The notes under the pieces were generated by a model that searched no databases, had not been told where the DNA came from, and worked only from the letters and a program-made list of their open reading frames with translations. Made by a program: the position numbers and the translations under genes. This document shows, one piece after another, positions 9,721 to 22,580 of a stretch of DNA of 64,000 nucleotides. This DNA is from Sympetrum striolatum. Taxonomy: Eukaryota; Arthropoda; Insecta; Odonata; Libellulidae. How positions within the stretch are numbered: the first letter of the stretch is position 1; each line of letters opens with the position of its first letter. The stretch covers positions 87,764,197 to 87,828,196 of the forward strand of contig OX388349.1 of assembly GCA_947579665.1 (NCBI GenBank). The letters are read 5' to 3'.

Positions 9721-12700
9721 AAGGAATTATTATACTATATACATATATTGCCAAGGAATATATTATAGGAAGTGATTTAGAATTTCCTAGAGTAAACCAT
9801 TTCACTTAACTGCTGTTCCATCTAAGAAAGAAATAAATAAATGTCTAGTTTATTAATTTTTGTGAGAATTATTTTGCTACGTCATAACGATAATCCTTAT
9901 TACATTAATAATATGATAATTGCATCATTAATTTTAATGAAAAATATTCTTAATGTATTAAAATATTTAGGAAGGAATGATAGGTTTGTGAAAATTTGTT
10001 TCGTCTTCCTCCTATAAAATCTATGAATAATTAGAAAACAATATTTTGTTCAGCTTTAAGTTTGGGCAAAATAATTCTAAACACTAAGTCAATCTTTATA
10101 TATCCTTTAATTCGTGGGGACGAATAAGTAAATTTCGTTGTGATATTTGATTTCTGTTTCGTTGTCGCATTTTAAATGGGCGTAAAAAAATTGTTGGTTT
10201 TATGAAAGTTTTGAATTCTAAAAATTTCTAATATTTGCTGTCGTTTGAGAGCGAATTAGAATGATATCGAAAGAGAGATTTGTTATTGGGTTAAACAGCT
10301 GCGTGATGGAACTTGCTTGCCTGTGCTTTCCATATTTTTATCTCTCGAATGCATTTGCAATACGAGTGACGACGCAATCGCCAAGTATGAACAAGTCTCC
10401 GTTCCCCATTACGTTAGTCGATCCCATAAGTCTCTTTTTAACTAAACCATTTTTCTGCGCCGACATTGTTCGTTTCCGATATCTCGAGTGGTTTCGAAAC
10501 ATAAGATTGGTTTCGTCATTGACAATGCTTTTCCAACGATAAAAGGTACAGATATCAATTGCGTAGCATTGACTCTTCGAGGAGAACCTATGAACAATGC
10601 CTATGCTCATTGAACGTAGGCTTTCACTCAGAATGTATCTCAAACTCAATTTGTATTCCTTAAAAGTCATATATGTAATATATTATGTTGTATGGTATAT
10701 ATTGAAGACTATACTGACTTCTAATTTGAGATACCTTTGAGTCTCTTTATCAAGAAATGTTCTGCACGCAAATTGAATAACTTTAAATGATGATGCTGTC
10801 AAATATGAGAGTTATGAGGTCATTAATCAATAAATAGTGATTCCCGTTTTCGCACTCCTACATCCTGTTTTTAATTCCAAACTACTTCTTATTTTCGAAA
10901 CACTTCCACTTTCGACCAAGAATGAAAGTGCTCCGTTGAGTAACAGAGAGCTGATATCAAGATAATCTAATAGCTATTCATGGAACCGAGGTCAACTTTG
11001 AATGGATTGCCTAGCATGAGGTGTTCGTAAAATTGGCAGATCGCGTTCTTTCAAAATTGCATTTTTTTGCTTGCCCACTATTGAAATTGTTTGCAGTTGC
11101 AAAAATTAGCAGCCTCGTGAAACATTAGGACGGACTTTTTAGGCCTCACGAAGCGTAACCTTATCGTGATAGCACTTGTGGTAGTGTGGGTAGTAATCGT
11201 TACTTGAAGGTATTCCTAATCAACTTTTGAAAAATGTCCTTATCACAATATCCGGCACCCTTAATTATCCTCCATCAGCATTTAATTTTAATTTTAAAAT
11301 CTGATGGAAGCCTCTGTTACCAAGGTGATGCACCTTTGTTGTTCGGAGAAATCGGAAGGGAGTTCGGATTGTCTGTCGAAAACAACGCAGAAGGATACGT
11401 GAGAGCGACAAAGGCAAGATATGAAGGGGAGGCATGGGATGGTCAGTGCAACGACCTCCTTAAAAAAGAAAACGGTGGTGCACCGAAGGGGGCCGATTAT
11501 AAGATACGGAGGATTTTTCGGTGACTCAATGCGGAGGTTTTTTGCGCGGCAGCAATCGCCTTGGATTGTTCAACAAGAGGGAATGTTGCTATGCGACCTG
11601 CTTTGGAGCACATGCTGGAATTTTTGCTTAGATTCGCGTAATTCACTTCTAATCAACGGATTTAGGGTTTGTTATGATTATTAGATACCTGGGAAATGTT
11701 TCAAGTTATTATTTACAGTAATAATCATGGTTCAGTAATTATTTATTCCATTTTATTGATTTTACTCTAGATGCCTCGTTAATTGACGCTAATAAGTCCA
11801 CGGATTGGATGGACGTGACCATTTAAAGAGAACTCCAGACTAGTCCAGACCAGTGGGCCATTAAATACTTAATATGAAACTCCGAAATACCATTTTAATT
11901 TCTAGTTATCGCGTTTCCCTAAATTTGGCCTGAACATATTGAATTTAACTTTGAAATGTTATCCAAAATAACATTTAGACGAACTTGGAGCGAATACCAT
12001 TAGGTAGATAATTGAATATTTCTATTTCTATCGCACGATATTAAATCAGATAAGAAACCGTACACATAACGATAAATACTAATTTTGAATTTATGGTTCA
12101 AACATGTATACAAACATTTTTGTATTTTATTCGTCATTCTATTGAGTAAGAATGATTACGATTGGTTGGTTGAATAGTGTTGAGTTGGTCATGGTTGAAT
12201 TGAGATGACAATTTTTCATCCATATTCTTCGTTCTGTGATGCTGCGCGGTTTTAGAATATCTTTATTTTATTGCCGTGTGTCACTTTGGACCTTTGGGTC
12301 ATTTATATTCAGCCTCTTGCGTTATATTTAACCATAAAATAATAATGCATCTCTTCACTGTTATCTCTCACATCCTCATGACTTTCCCAAGAATTTATTT
12401 TGTGTTGCACTTTTGCAATTTTTTTGTTTCTTATTTCAATTAATCTAAAAATCGCCGATGATTCAAGAATGCAAACTCATTTTCCACCAACGCTCCGCAG
12501 CTGTTGGACTTAATGTATTGACATTTTCAGGCTTAACAGAGAGACTTACTTTTTCCATTCTAAGCAACTCACAAGCGTCAAAGCTCTTCATTCTTTAAAC
12601 AATTTATTTTAGCACTTTTTCGTACACATATTTTAATACCCTTCTTTTAATGGAGGCAAAATGTTGTAAACAGCTTTCATGAAATTCTTTGAAATTCATA

Positions 12701-15700
12701 CATGGTTTCATAGTAGAATTTCGCCCTGGATCTTTCATGCCACTAATTCTCAGTTTCCATGATCAAATGCTCGGCTCCAGTCCTTGGGAATTATTGGTTT
12801 ATAGAAAGTATGGTAAACATATGAGAGGACTTCTCATCTTCTATCTATCTCTACTTCTATCATTAATATTTTTTTACCGCGTGACAACGGTTGACTTCCT
12901 CTTTTTAAGGCTCACCTTTCACACTCATATAACAAAACACTCCATACCAATCTTTCCCTATAACCTTTTCGAGACCTCTGGTCATTAATTGCCTTCGCTT
13001 CGCTTCCTTGGCCATTCCTCTCTCATCATTGCATCCGCCAAGAAAGAGTTAACCCACCCACTCTGGTTTTCCCCATCCTCCTTAATCGCTTAGCTTACCT
13101 ACAATAAACTCAGCTTTCCTATGCAAACCTCATTACTTTGATCTTAATCCCAAAATCACTTGTTTTGAATTAAGTGCATTTACTCAATTTGTGTTCCTGC
13201 TACCATACTCTGATGAATGGACTGTTTTCATTTGTCCTGTGGGTCGGGATAGAGAAAAATGTATCTCTCACTTTCTTTTGTCCCAGTTCTTGATCATGGC
13301 TGAGATGAAATGAAAGCTACTGAGGTATGAGTGAATAAGTGCACTGATTTCGGTCTCTGCTTACGGAACGCCAAGAAAAGTATTACTCATACAATCATCA
13401 TGCTCCACTTGCGTGGACATGTTCCGCTTATAGCATTCTGGCTCAGTGAGGAAAGCAATGACAAACTACCTCACTCCTCATCCTGCCTAGTGAACCTCAT
13501 TCCTCTCTGCAAGCACTTAGCAGCTTATGGCAGAGGGGATGAGGCACCAACCGGCCTTTGGGCTGAATACCTTACAGACAGGCTACAATTTGTACACCAT
13601 TTTCGGAATCACACTCTGCAGCCCTTTGTCCGTAGTCCGTTTTGTAGTCTTACCTACCCAAAAACATTTACTACCTTGTTTTTGTAATGATTCAAGCAAT
13701 TGAATACAATATAATAACCATATATTATGATAGTAAAGTAGATTCGGTATCAAAGTACCCTTGGTACATATGATGATGGGCCATAAGAGATTATAATTAA
13801 AGTAGTTCGAACCCGGATTTAAAAAGCTTCGAATAACCGACCTCCAGTGCCAGGAAATGCCTGTACAAATCTACACCAGATTATCATGATTCGAGTAGAT
13901 CTCCATCTATTGTTTTTCGGCTATAATCGAATCACGTAATCGGAATTTCGCAAAGCTCTTTTGATAACTCAATCCGCTTCCTGCCACACAGTTCGGAAAA
14001 TGGAGAAGAAAAAACTCGCGGGTCCTTGAATTAGCACAAATGGTATTTTGAAGTTTCTTCCGAGTCACGCATAGGATTTGAGGGGTCAAGCGATAAGCCA
14101 AGTTTGCTTAGTGATTATTTCGGGGCATAGTGAAGTCACGTGGAGAGATATGCTTCTCCTTCCCCCGGAGGCGTGTCCCACACCCCCGCAGCTCCTATTG
14201 GGCGGGGGCCCTACTTTGAGGACAAGCGCAAAATGTTTCTTCACGATGCACCAGAGAAGGATGTTGATTTGGATCAGCGATGGTCTGGCAACGCTATTTC
14301 TAAGCACAATTCCTTCTATGCGGAAATTATCAGATTTTTCCCTTGTAGAGGGGATCTACCGGCAGAATATGCTATCTATATCTCATGGTCTTTTGCTAAC
14401 CTAGTTATGTTTCATCGAAAAGTGTAAAGGAGACGCGCAAACTAAAATGAAATTAAGACATTCTCTTGGGTTTTCGCGGAGGACGATAGAATTTTCCGCC
14501 GGAAACTTACAACTGGGTGACCCACCGTTTCTGAAGCAAGAAAAATCCTGTTAGATCCTGATGAACCTAAGAGATCATGTAAGGAATAGACCCATTGAAG
14601 TGGCTATTTTTGTTTGCACCGTTCTATATATGTATTATGAGAGTTTTCTGAGGATTCTTCTGTTAAATTATTTACGTGGTCATGCGTTGAAAATTTTATT
14701 CGCTTTAACTTCGCATTTCCGTGATTGCATAAAATTTAACGTCAAGATTGATACCAATCAGAATCCAAGAAAGAACTTTGCACAAACACGGATTTTAATT
14801 TAAAGATTACTTTTCAATTATCTTGAAATTTAATGCCCGTAATTGCATCACCTTGGATTTCTGATGAAACGTATCCACTTCTTTGGGTCATCAACGAGTG
14901 AATACAAATTAAACCAAGGAACTAATTAGTGGTTTTGTTTCATGGAAGGCCACGGATTTTATTTCTGACTTCCTTCGTTCGTTTCGACTTATTAAAGTTA
15001 CCTCAGTCATTCAAGCCTATCCCGTGGTTCTTTTCTTCCGTTTAATGTGCACCAGGGCTGAGAAGTATGACTTGTACTGCATTACGAATTTCATCAGAGA
15101 CATTTTTAATAGTTGCCTTAATTGTTTGCTAATAATTTGATCTTCAACCAGCAGCAAACATGGTTTTACCACCAAATCCCTTTGTTAACCGAATTGGAGA
15201 ATTTTTGTCTGTTAATTTCAGATACATTTATAAGATAAAACTGAAATTTCATTATATTTGAATTGGACCTATTTTATGGAAAATACTACCTGAAGGTTGA
15301 TGCAATTGTTTCCTTTCATCTTTCTTTCATCGGAGTCTGTCGTTATAGAGAACAGTCTGGGCGATTATGATGTTGATATAACTAATTTAGGCGCTAAGGA
15401 GACAATTTTTTATTTTTAAATTATTTACTTTTCTATGCGTAACTTCTGTATTTAATTTCAAAATATATCGAAGAATTGTGTAGGAGATACTGAAAGAGCC
15501 ATGTTCTTTATGGGAATGGAAATCTTACAGTTGTGAGAATGGGATTCGCGTAAGAGCTTCTGGAAAGTTTGTTGGACTGTGGTGAATCAGTTATTGGGAG
15601 GAAGAATAGGGATGCGGTTTACTTACGGAGGCAGGACTACGATAAAAGGAGATACTGGCTGCAGGATTGAGATATGTCCAAGATATTTATTCCCAAGGAC

Positions 15701-16184
15701 AGCGGGAGGTCTTTAAATCTCATCCTATTAGAGATATTCTGATGCTTCACTTTCGTTTACGGCAAAAGTTCCCGCTACGTTTCTACCCAGAGATTTCTTA
15801 CAGGCTGGACCGAGAATGTCGCTTTCGTTTCCTCCTTTGAGGATTGACTACTGCGTACGTTCAGAGGTTTACCCTCGAAAACTGTGCTCATCTAATATTT
15901 GTAACCTTAGCTAAATATAGGCTGGATAATTTGGGTGTGCGCCCAATATCAAAGATTGACGCTGAAGAAATCCTTTTCGTCCGTGTCTTCATATTGTCAC
16001 TATGCAGAATATTCTACGAAAAATACGTAAATATTCTCAATAATTATTTTCGCAGCAAACTTACTTGCAGAAATGTATCAGCATAAATCTGAAGTAGCGG
16101 AAATAAGGACCGCGAGCCAAATCCGGCCAGTCGTTTACTTTAATCTGGTCTTTGAAAATATTTGTTGTCTTAATCATAAATAAA
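9721..16184. other. long spacer, no recognised gene
   Basis: The short open frames here (for example about 10261-10670, 11234-11690, 13331-13687) show no motif or family resemblance that I can support. A CG-richer piece at about 13420-13640 may be part of an old dispersed repeat, but no second copy was found in the window. Confidence 0.4.
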
Positions 16185-17500
16185 ATAGAAAACAGAAGGT
16201 TAGAATTGGAGATTGTTTCTCTAATGAGGCAGATGTCACTCCCGGAATTCCGCAAGGAAGCGTTCTGGGGCCACTGTTATTCCTGATTTATGTGAATGAC
16301 CTCCCAACTAATATAAAATCCGAAATTCGATTATTTGCCGACGACTGCATACTTTACAGTCAAATAACGAAAGCATACGACCGAGCTCTTCTGCAAAATG
16401 ACTTAAACAAACTAGCCGAGTGGACTAAATTAAACGGGATGCAAATAAATGTTGGCAAATGTAAGCATATCAAGTTCTCCAGAAGGATGCCTCAAATACC
16501 ACATAATTATTCCCTAAATGACAAAATCATTCAAGTCGTATCTGATTGGAAATATCTAGGTATCAAGTTGACCGAAAATCTTAAATGGGGAGGGCACGTT
16601 GAGGATATTGTTGCGAAGGGTTATAGGAATCATCATTTCGTAATGAGGAACCTAAAGCGGAGTGGGAAGGGCGTCAGGGAAAGAGCGTACAAATCTCTCG
16701 TCAGGCCGACCATAGAATATGCAACGAGCGTTTGGGATCCACACGAAACAGGCCTTATTAAGAAACTCGAAGGCGTGCAAAGAAAGGCAGCTAGGTACGT
16801 AGTCGGAAAACACGGGAAAGCCGAAAGTGTAAGTGAAACCCATTTGAAGTGGGAATCTCTAGAGTCAAGAAGAAAGACATTTAGATTAGCCGGGATGTAC
16901 AAAACATGGAAATCAGAAGAGGGCTGGGATGAACTGCGTGGCAGATTTGAACTTCCTAATTATGTAGCAACCATAGTTTTAAAAACAAGGAACGTGAGCA
17001 GAAAACAGACATAGCGAAATTTTCTTTCATTAACAGGGGTATTAGGGAATGGAACTCTTTACCCGGTGAATTTCTCATGCCAATGCCTAAAAATGTAAAA
17101 GTTTTCAAAAATAAGCTTCAATCAAGATGTATGTAATTATTTTAAAATGTGGTTCACGGCTACCTCAGCTGTATTATTACTATTATATAGAGTTGTATTG
17201 TTATATTCCATGTTTATGAATGTGACTATATGGATATTCTACCATGTATTGTATTATTTTATATTGACAGATCTCATATATATTTATGTATGAGAGTTCT
17301 TATTAGTTATTTATGATATTTTTTTTGTACTTGTAATATATGTATTGTAGTTTAATTGTACAGCCTACGGGAGGTTTTAGGAGGGGTTTCCCTCCCGTCT
17401 TTGGGCGAATGCCTTAGAATCATTTTAATGTTCCACTCTAACGTTGCCACCTGGCCTGAAGGCCAACTTGCAACGTGAACTTAAATAAATAAATAATTAT
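16184..17500 (+). mobile_element. 5'-truncated CR1/Jockey-like LINE with A/T-rich tail
   Basis: Coding starts inside the reverse transcriptase at NRKQKVRIG (16188), just after a stop. It continues with GIPQGSVLGPLLFLIYVNDL and the catalytic FADD box (about 16331), then KYLGIKLTENLKW, LVRPTIEYATSVWDP and VQRKAARYVV. A frameshift near 17010 leads into NRGIREWNSLP and a stop at 17134. A 3' UTR with a CCTCCCGTCTTTGGGCGAA motif (about 17390) follows, and the element ends in an AAATAAATAAATAA tail near 17490. The palm is intact, but the fingers and the endonuclease are absent. Confidence 0.85.
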
Positions 17501-17843
17501 AAATTATAATCAATATATGGAAGAAAGTTTATAAACTACTCTTTGTAATTAAATGTCCTTGTTGATAAAAAGTAAATTCCTATATATAAATTATGGGAAT
17601 TGAGGTGGAAAAAGAAGGAATTTTCTAAATAATATTCTACTTTTTTGAAGTACGCCATACGCCACTTTGGCTGTTTGATCGCCAAGTAATGAGCTTTCTT
17701 GCCATTTCAAGTAAAAGGTTAGGGTATTAGTAAATTTTAAGTCACATTGCATCTGTTTGTTAGAAATTAAGTCTAGATGGAAATATTTTTATTCTTTCCA
17801 AAACGTTCAGCTGTTTCTGGTCCCAGTAATAAATGCCTCCAAG

Positions 17844-20208
17844 CAGTGGCGCAGCCAGGATTTACCAATGGGGGGGGTCTGAGGAAACGAAAATTGCCTA
17901 CTTTACAGGGGCTAGTATATTCATGCCCGCTACTTACTACAATCCATGTCAATTCTTTCAAAAACTAAATACATTCAAAACTAGAGGAGTTTAACGCATA
18001 TGTGGCCAACTTATTACACTTTGCAAGATAGTAGTTTACATAAGCGAACAATTGGAAACTTAACAAGTGTGTTCTTTGGATTTCTGGTTTGGATACGTCC
18101 AATATCTATTAAAAACTCATTTTTTCTATGCTGAAGCTTTTTAGTGATTTAGATATAAACTTTCCGAGTCTTCCAGAGTTCTTTCTTCCTAGAGGTTTCA
18201 AAGCGTGGGAAGGAAAAAAATAGCTACGGTTATTTGGCAAGCGATATAAAACGTATCATCCACTCATTTGTTCCCCCACATTGGCGCGCCCATGCTTATT
18301 TCATTATCTTTCGTTATTTGACTATATCATCAGCAGGTTTTGGAATTTAATTGAAATATCGCCTGTCAAGAAAACGCCATCAATGTATAAAAATAATGAT
18401 ATGAAGTATATATACAGCTTATTGCACAAGGTTTGTATAAGAAACAAAAAATCATTTTTATCAGATGAAATTTTCTGCCAGGCTTACAATTAAGCCTGAT
18501 TTCGTTATTTATGTATTAGCTAAGCATTTCATTGAATGCGTCTCATACCGAAAATTAAAAATTCGGCTGCATTAAAAAATACAGTAGACTCTTGATTATA
18601 GTTGATATTATAATTGAACTTGCAGTATTAAAGTCACATACCAAGGTGAAAAAAATGAAGACGTCAACTTACAATTATTTAGACTAAGTAATAGGTGGTT
18701 TAACCAGCAAAGAGCTGATGCAAACCCAGTCTTGCGCACTGAATGTTCAAGGAAAACAAATATTTTCCATGAATTGAAATTTAGAATGGGCATTGCATGA
18801 CCAAACGGTTAACAGGGTAAGTCATGCATTTCGTGGGATTCTATCACCAGAGAAAAAATTGGCTGCATTGAAAAGGAAGCTGAAGAATTTAATTCACAGT
18901 TTTAACAGTTTATCAAGTTTAATTCAAGTCATCAAGTCACAGTTCCGATAAATATGTGCGTAACTTACGAGCACAATACCTTTCAGCTGACAGATTTGCT
19001 ACGAAAATTGTATATTATTAATAATATCATCGCAGATTAATTTTTACTGAAATCTTTCATTGCTCCAATACTTTTTCAAATCTTTACAGAAATTCGGTTA
19101 GCGAAAATTTTTATTAAATATACATCAAATTAACAGGCAATCATAAAATAAAGATAAGTATATTTTATATCATCCCGAGTAATTAAGAGTCAACTGTGTG
19201 CAGACTTTTAATCGTCTAGAATGCTTAATAAAGGAAAAAGTAGCTTTTCAATTGTCGCTAAACTCATCTTGAGATGTGTCCTCTGATAACAGCCCTAAAA
19301 TAAGAAAATCCTAATTTATGCATCTAATAATGGTTATTTCTCAAAAAACACATAGCTATTAACTTACGTTTTTTTCCGATAGCGGCCTCGAGCTGTTAGC
19401 GGACTGTGAAAGGAATTTTTGGATGTGCATCTGAATGAAATCCAAACTAAACTCTCCTTCGAACTGTTGTGAATTTTTCGAAAGCACTACTCACGAGCCT
19501 ATCTTTGAATTTACACCCTTGAAACAGAGGCTCCCGGATAGTCATGTGGACAGCGCGTTTGCCTTTGGTGAAAGGCAAACGCGGGAAAGGTCCCGGGTTC
19601 GATTCCCGGTGGGAGCCAATGTGCGAAATGATCTAAGCTGTCGAAGCACTTTTAACAATACTACTACTACTACTACCTTGAAACAGTCACAAGCAAAAGA
19701 TCTAACTGAGCGTTTGATCTATCTGTTTGTTTCTCAAACGTAATCTTAATCTCTGTTTTCGGGGTGCAAATTAGAATTACTTCTCGAATGTTCCCTTGTA
19801 TTTTTTCGAGGAGTAAACAAATCAGCACTTTCGAATTTTTCTCATGGGAATCTTATCTTATGCCGTGAGTTATCTAACTAAAGGATAGGCTTAAGAAGTG
19901 CACGCGTTGAACATAGTGTGCGAAACACTCGTATCATTGCGCCCCATTGATATCGATGTCTACTCTGCTACCGAAAGCATCACCTTAACTGAAATCGGAG
20001 CCATATTTACGGTTACGCGAAGCTTTCGCTGAATTTATCAAGCAAACACATGACAAGCAGTGTATCTGTAACACTTGCGTGATAACCCCCCCTCAGCGAG
20101 GGGGGGGTTTTGTACTCTTCAGCAGAAATAAAAGTACAAAGCTAGTCATAGGACTTGACTCTTGGGGGGGGTTTGAACCCCTAAAACCCCCCCCTCGCTG
20201 CGCCACTG
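17844..20208. mobile_element. hAT-type element with 12-bp inverted ends and 8-bp target duplication
   Basis: The ends are CAGTGGCGCAGC at 17844 and its exact complement ending at 20208. They are flanked by a perfect 8-bp repeat CCTCCAAG (17836-17843 and 20209-20216). Both ends run into G-rich stretches. Eight-base duplications and CAGTGG-type termini are hAT hallmarks. No transposase was recognised in the 2365 bp, so it is non-autonomous or badly decayed. A SINE (19528-19675) is nested in it. Near the right end, 20094-20112 is inversely repeated with 20183-20200. Confidence 0.85.
19528..19675 (+). mobile_element. tRNA-derived SINE with 11-bp target duplication
   Basis: The 148-bp insertion is bounded by CCTTGAAACAG at 19517-19527 and 19676-19686. 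Its head has a 7-bp acceptor-like stem (GGCTCCC 19529 / GGGAGCC 19611), a poor A box, and a perfect B box GGTTCGATTCC in a 5-bp T-arm. It ends in a (TAC)n tail. The anticodon arm is replaced by a perfect 12-bp hairpin with a 4-nt loop (19555-19582), so it cannot be a working tRNA. Confidence 0.85.
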
Positions 20209-20258
20209 CCTCCAAGTCGTACTCTTATTTGTAGTAAATGTTAAGTGGTACGTCATAA

Positions 20259-20752
20259 GGGGGCGTCCATTAATTACGTGAGGCGTTTAGGGGGTTAACC
20301 CGAATCTCACTCACTCTCACGTGGGGGAGAGGGGGGTTCACGCAAAGATTACGTATTTTTTTATCCGCAAGAAACAGTGTAGAATTATGAGATAACTGGA
20401 TTAAATTGAGTCCCCATGGACTGAATTAGAAAGAATATTCTTTCACCAATTTTAGAAGTTCTCATTTAAGTATTTTATTGTTCGATTTTTTCATTGTGAT
20501 TTTAGACTAACAATAAGATCTCAGTAGTCTTAAATACTAGTCTCAACTAGTTCTAAATAAAAATAAATAAATTATGTTTTTTTAATAAATCCAATACAAT
20601 GAAGCATAGCTTGACATATTTACACTGAAAACACGCATTTTGAACAATCTCACGTGAGATTAGAGGAGGGGGTCGAGCCAAATCTCACGATATCTCACTA
20701 GTGGGGGTCAAAAAATCGCAAAAATTACCTCACGTAATTAATGGATGCCCCC
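20259..20752. mobile_element. Harbinger-type MITE, TAA target duplication
   Basis: The termini GGGGGCGTCCATTAATTACG (20259) and the inverted GGGGGCATCCATTAATTACG (ending at 20752) match over about 25 bases with one mismatch. They are flanked by TAA on both sides (20256-20258 and 20753-20755). A 3-bp TWA duplication with GGG-starting ends is typical of PIF/Harbinger. The 494-bp interior is non-coding, with CTCAC-rich subterminal repeats. It begins 42 bp after the neighbouring hAT element's duplication. Confidence 0.75.
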
Positions 20753-20755
20753 TAA

Positions 20756-22176
20756 CCAGAGCTTCGCTGCGGACTGCTGGTTGAGTATCTCGAGAATAAG
20801 GAATCGTTTTGTAAACGTTAATTTCGTAACAGTGTCCTCCAATGAAACGTGATGCCTTTGAAATAATTCTTTTCTTTAAATTCGAGATTTTACATCAGAG
20901 AGAGGCAAATCTCGCCACTTTGCGTCACTTTGTATGATTATCATGCTCTACGCCCCATCATCATTAGTTAGCAAGCATCAGAAAGTACTTATTTTGTTTC
21001 GAGCTTTTCTTATTTCTGAAAAACATTTTTATCTAAAGATATTAAGACCAGAAATATTTTAAAATTATAATAATATCATTAAATAGTATATTTTTCTCAT
21101 TAATTTTAGAATGAAACCATGGACTTTTCGTTTTCCATAATATTTTGGATACCCATTCTCAATGAACAAGCAATTATCTAAAGTACTGCAACCTTTTCTA
21201 TCGACTTAAGAAAGAACAGTATTCTCACGGTTGTGAAGGGTTACTTTTGCATTTTTCCAATCGGCAAATGAGGCGATGATTTGATTTTTTCTTGCAGTAG
21301 CAAGCGCATTTATCATTTCTCGTGCAAATTTGAAAGTAACTTCATGCGGTCAGATTTCCTCCTCTATAGCCCATCCGCGATTTTGAGTCAGTTCTGCTAA
21401 TTCCACCGCTAGAATCCACTCCCAATGAGTGCTGCATATTTTCTTGTAAATTATTTAGCTCTACTCAGAAGGTCGGCCTCAAGATCGGGAATGGACTATA
21501 CGCGGTTAGGTTCTCTCTTTCACGCGCTTATATTTCGTTTATTTTCACTGAAAGAGTTGAATCAACTATCAGTAATGTGTGAAATGTTAATAATTAATTT
21601 TCCGTAACGTGTGTTTTACTTAATATATATTAAAACCATTATTTAGTGTTATAGCAGTAAATTAGATCCACGCTCTTCTCAAACGGTTTCAGAAATAATA
21701 ATTTTGTTCACCAAAAGTTCCGAAGCTGCTTTGAACTCTTCGTCAAGAAAAATACTTGAAACAGTACAAGGGAACTATGCTGTATTTTATCTAACGTATT
21801 TATGAACGCGTGGGCGGTATCAAAGCAGTGCCGAAAATTGCCGTAACTGAATTGAATTGTAATCAAAACTTTGAGAGGAAAATGTTACAGCAAACACAAC
21901 GAACAATACTATCGATTCGTTATCATTTAGAAAAACACCGATGTTTGCCGAAAGTATCGTTTCTTTTTATCGCTACTCTATTTCTTGGTGCATGTTGTAT
22001 CCTCACGGCCAAAAGTCTCACAACAACAGCTTATCTTTCGGAGGAAGAATTTTTGTTTTTTGTTTCAAAACTGCTGTTATCGGAGGAGCATTAATAACGC
22101 TCGCCGTCAGCTGATTCCGGGAGAGGCTAATAATATATGGAATGAGTAGTCCAAGATTGTCCGGTGGTGCTAAGAT
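20756..22176. other. AT-rich spacer, nothing recognised
   Basis: There is no coding or repeat signal that I can support. Confidence 0.4.
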
Positions 22177-22580
22177 CCGGGGTACTCAACCTTTTTTGGT
22201 ACCCGGGCACCAAAGGGCGTTTCAGAAAGCACCACATAATATTTCTGTCCAGGGTGATATTCCATCCCTTGACAACATTTAGCTCTACCAGTTAACCGTA
22301 GGCTGTTTGAAAAACCCGCTCCTTGGAAAACAAGATCGAAAAACTGTTCGACATAGAAAACAGTTTAAAATGTTTTATTGCTCACATAGTGGTTCTTCTC
22401 ATGTTGTTGCACTGAATGCGATTAACCCCAGGCCAACCATGTTTCTAACCCCTTCTCCGCCGAACCTTCACTCTATCCCCGCTTGTGCAATCCCAAGAAA
22501 TAATGTTGTAGCAAAAACAATCTTTATAATGAAGCTCGGCACTCTGCAAGATCGCTTCGGGCACCAGGTGCAGTATTCAG
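22177..22580. mobile_element. possible old hAT-like non-autonomous element
   Basis: The left end CGGGGTACTCAACCTTTTTT plus GGTACCCGGGCACC resembles hAT ends, and an imperfect inverted match (GGGCACCAGGTGCAGTATTCAG in two pieces) ends near 22580. Flanking 8-mers do not match, so the limits are uncertain. Confidence 0.35.

Noticed and set aside
11234..11684. Two overlapping plus-strand frames of 87-96 codons
   Set aside because: No family resemblance or splice context that I can support.
13331..13687. 118-codon plus-strand frame
   Set aside because: No recognisable domain; may be part of an old repeat, but no second copy is visible.
18310..18340. Another TCATCAG...TTTC string like the hammerhead core
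   Set aside because: The intervening bases do not form helix II.
19529..19618. Functional tRNA gene
   Set aside because: The anticodon loop is absent (4-nt loop in a 12-bp stem) and the piece is the head of a SINE with target duplications.
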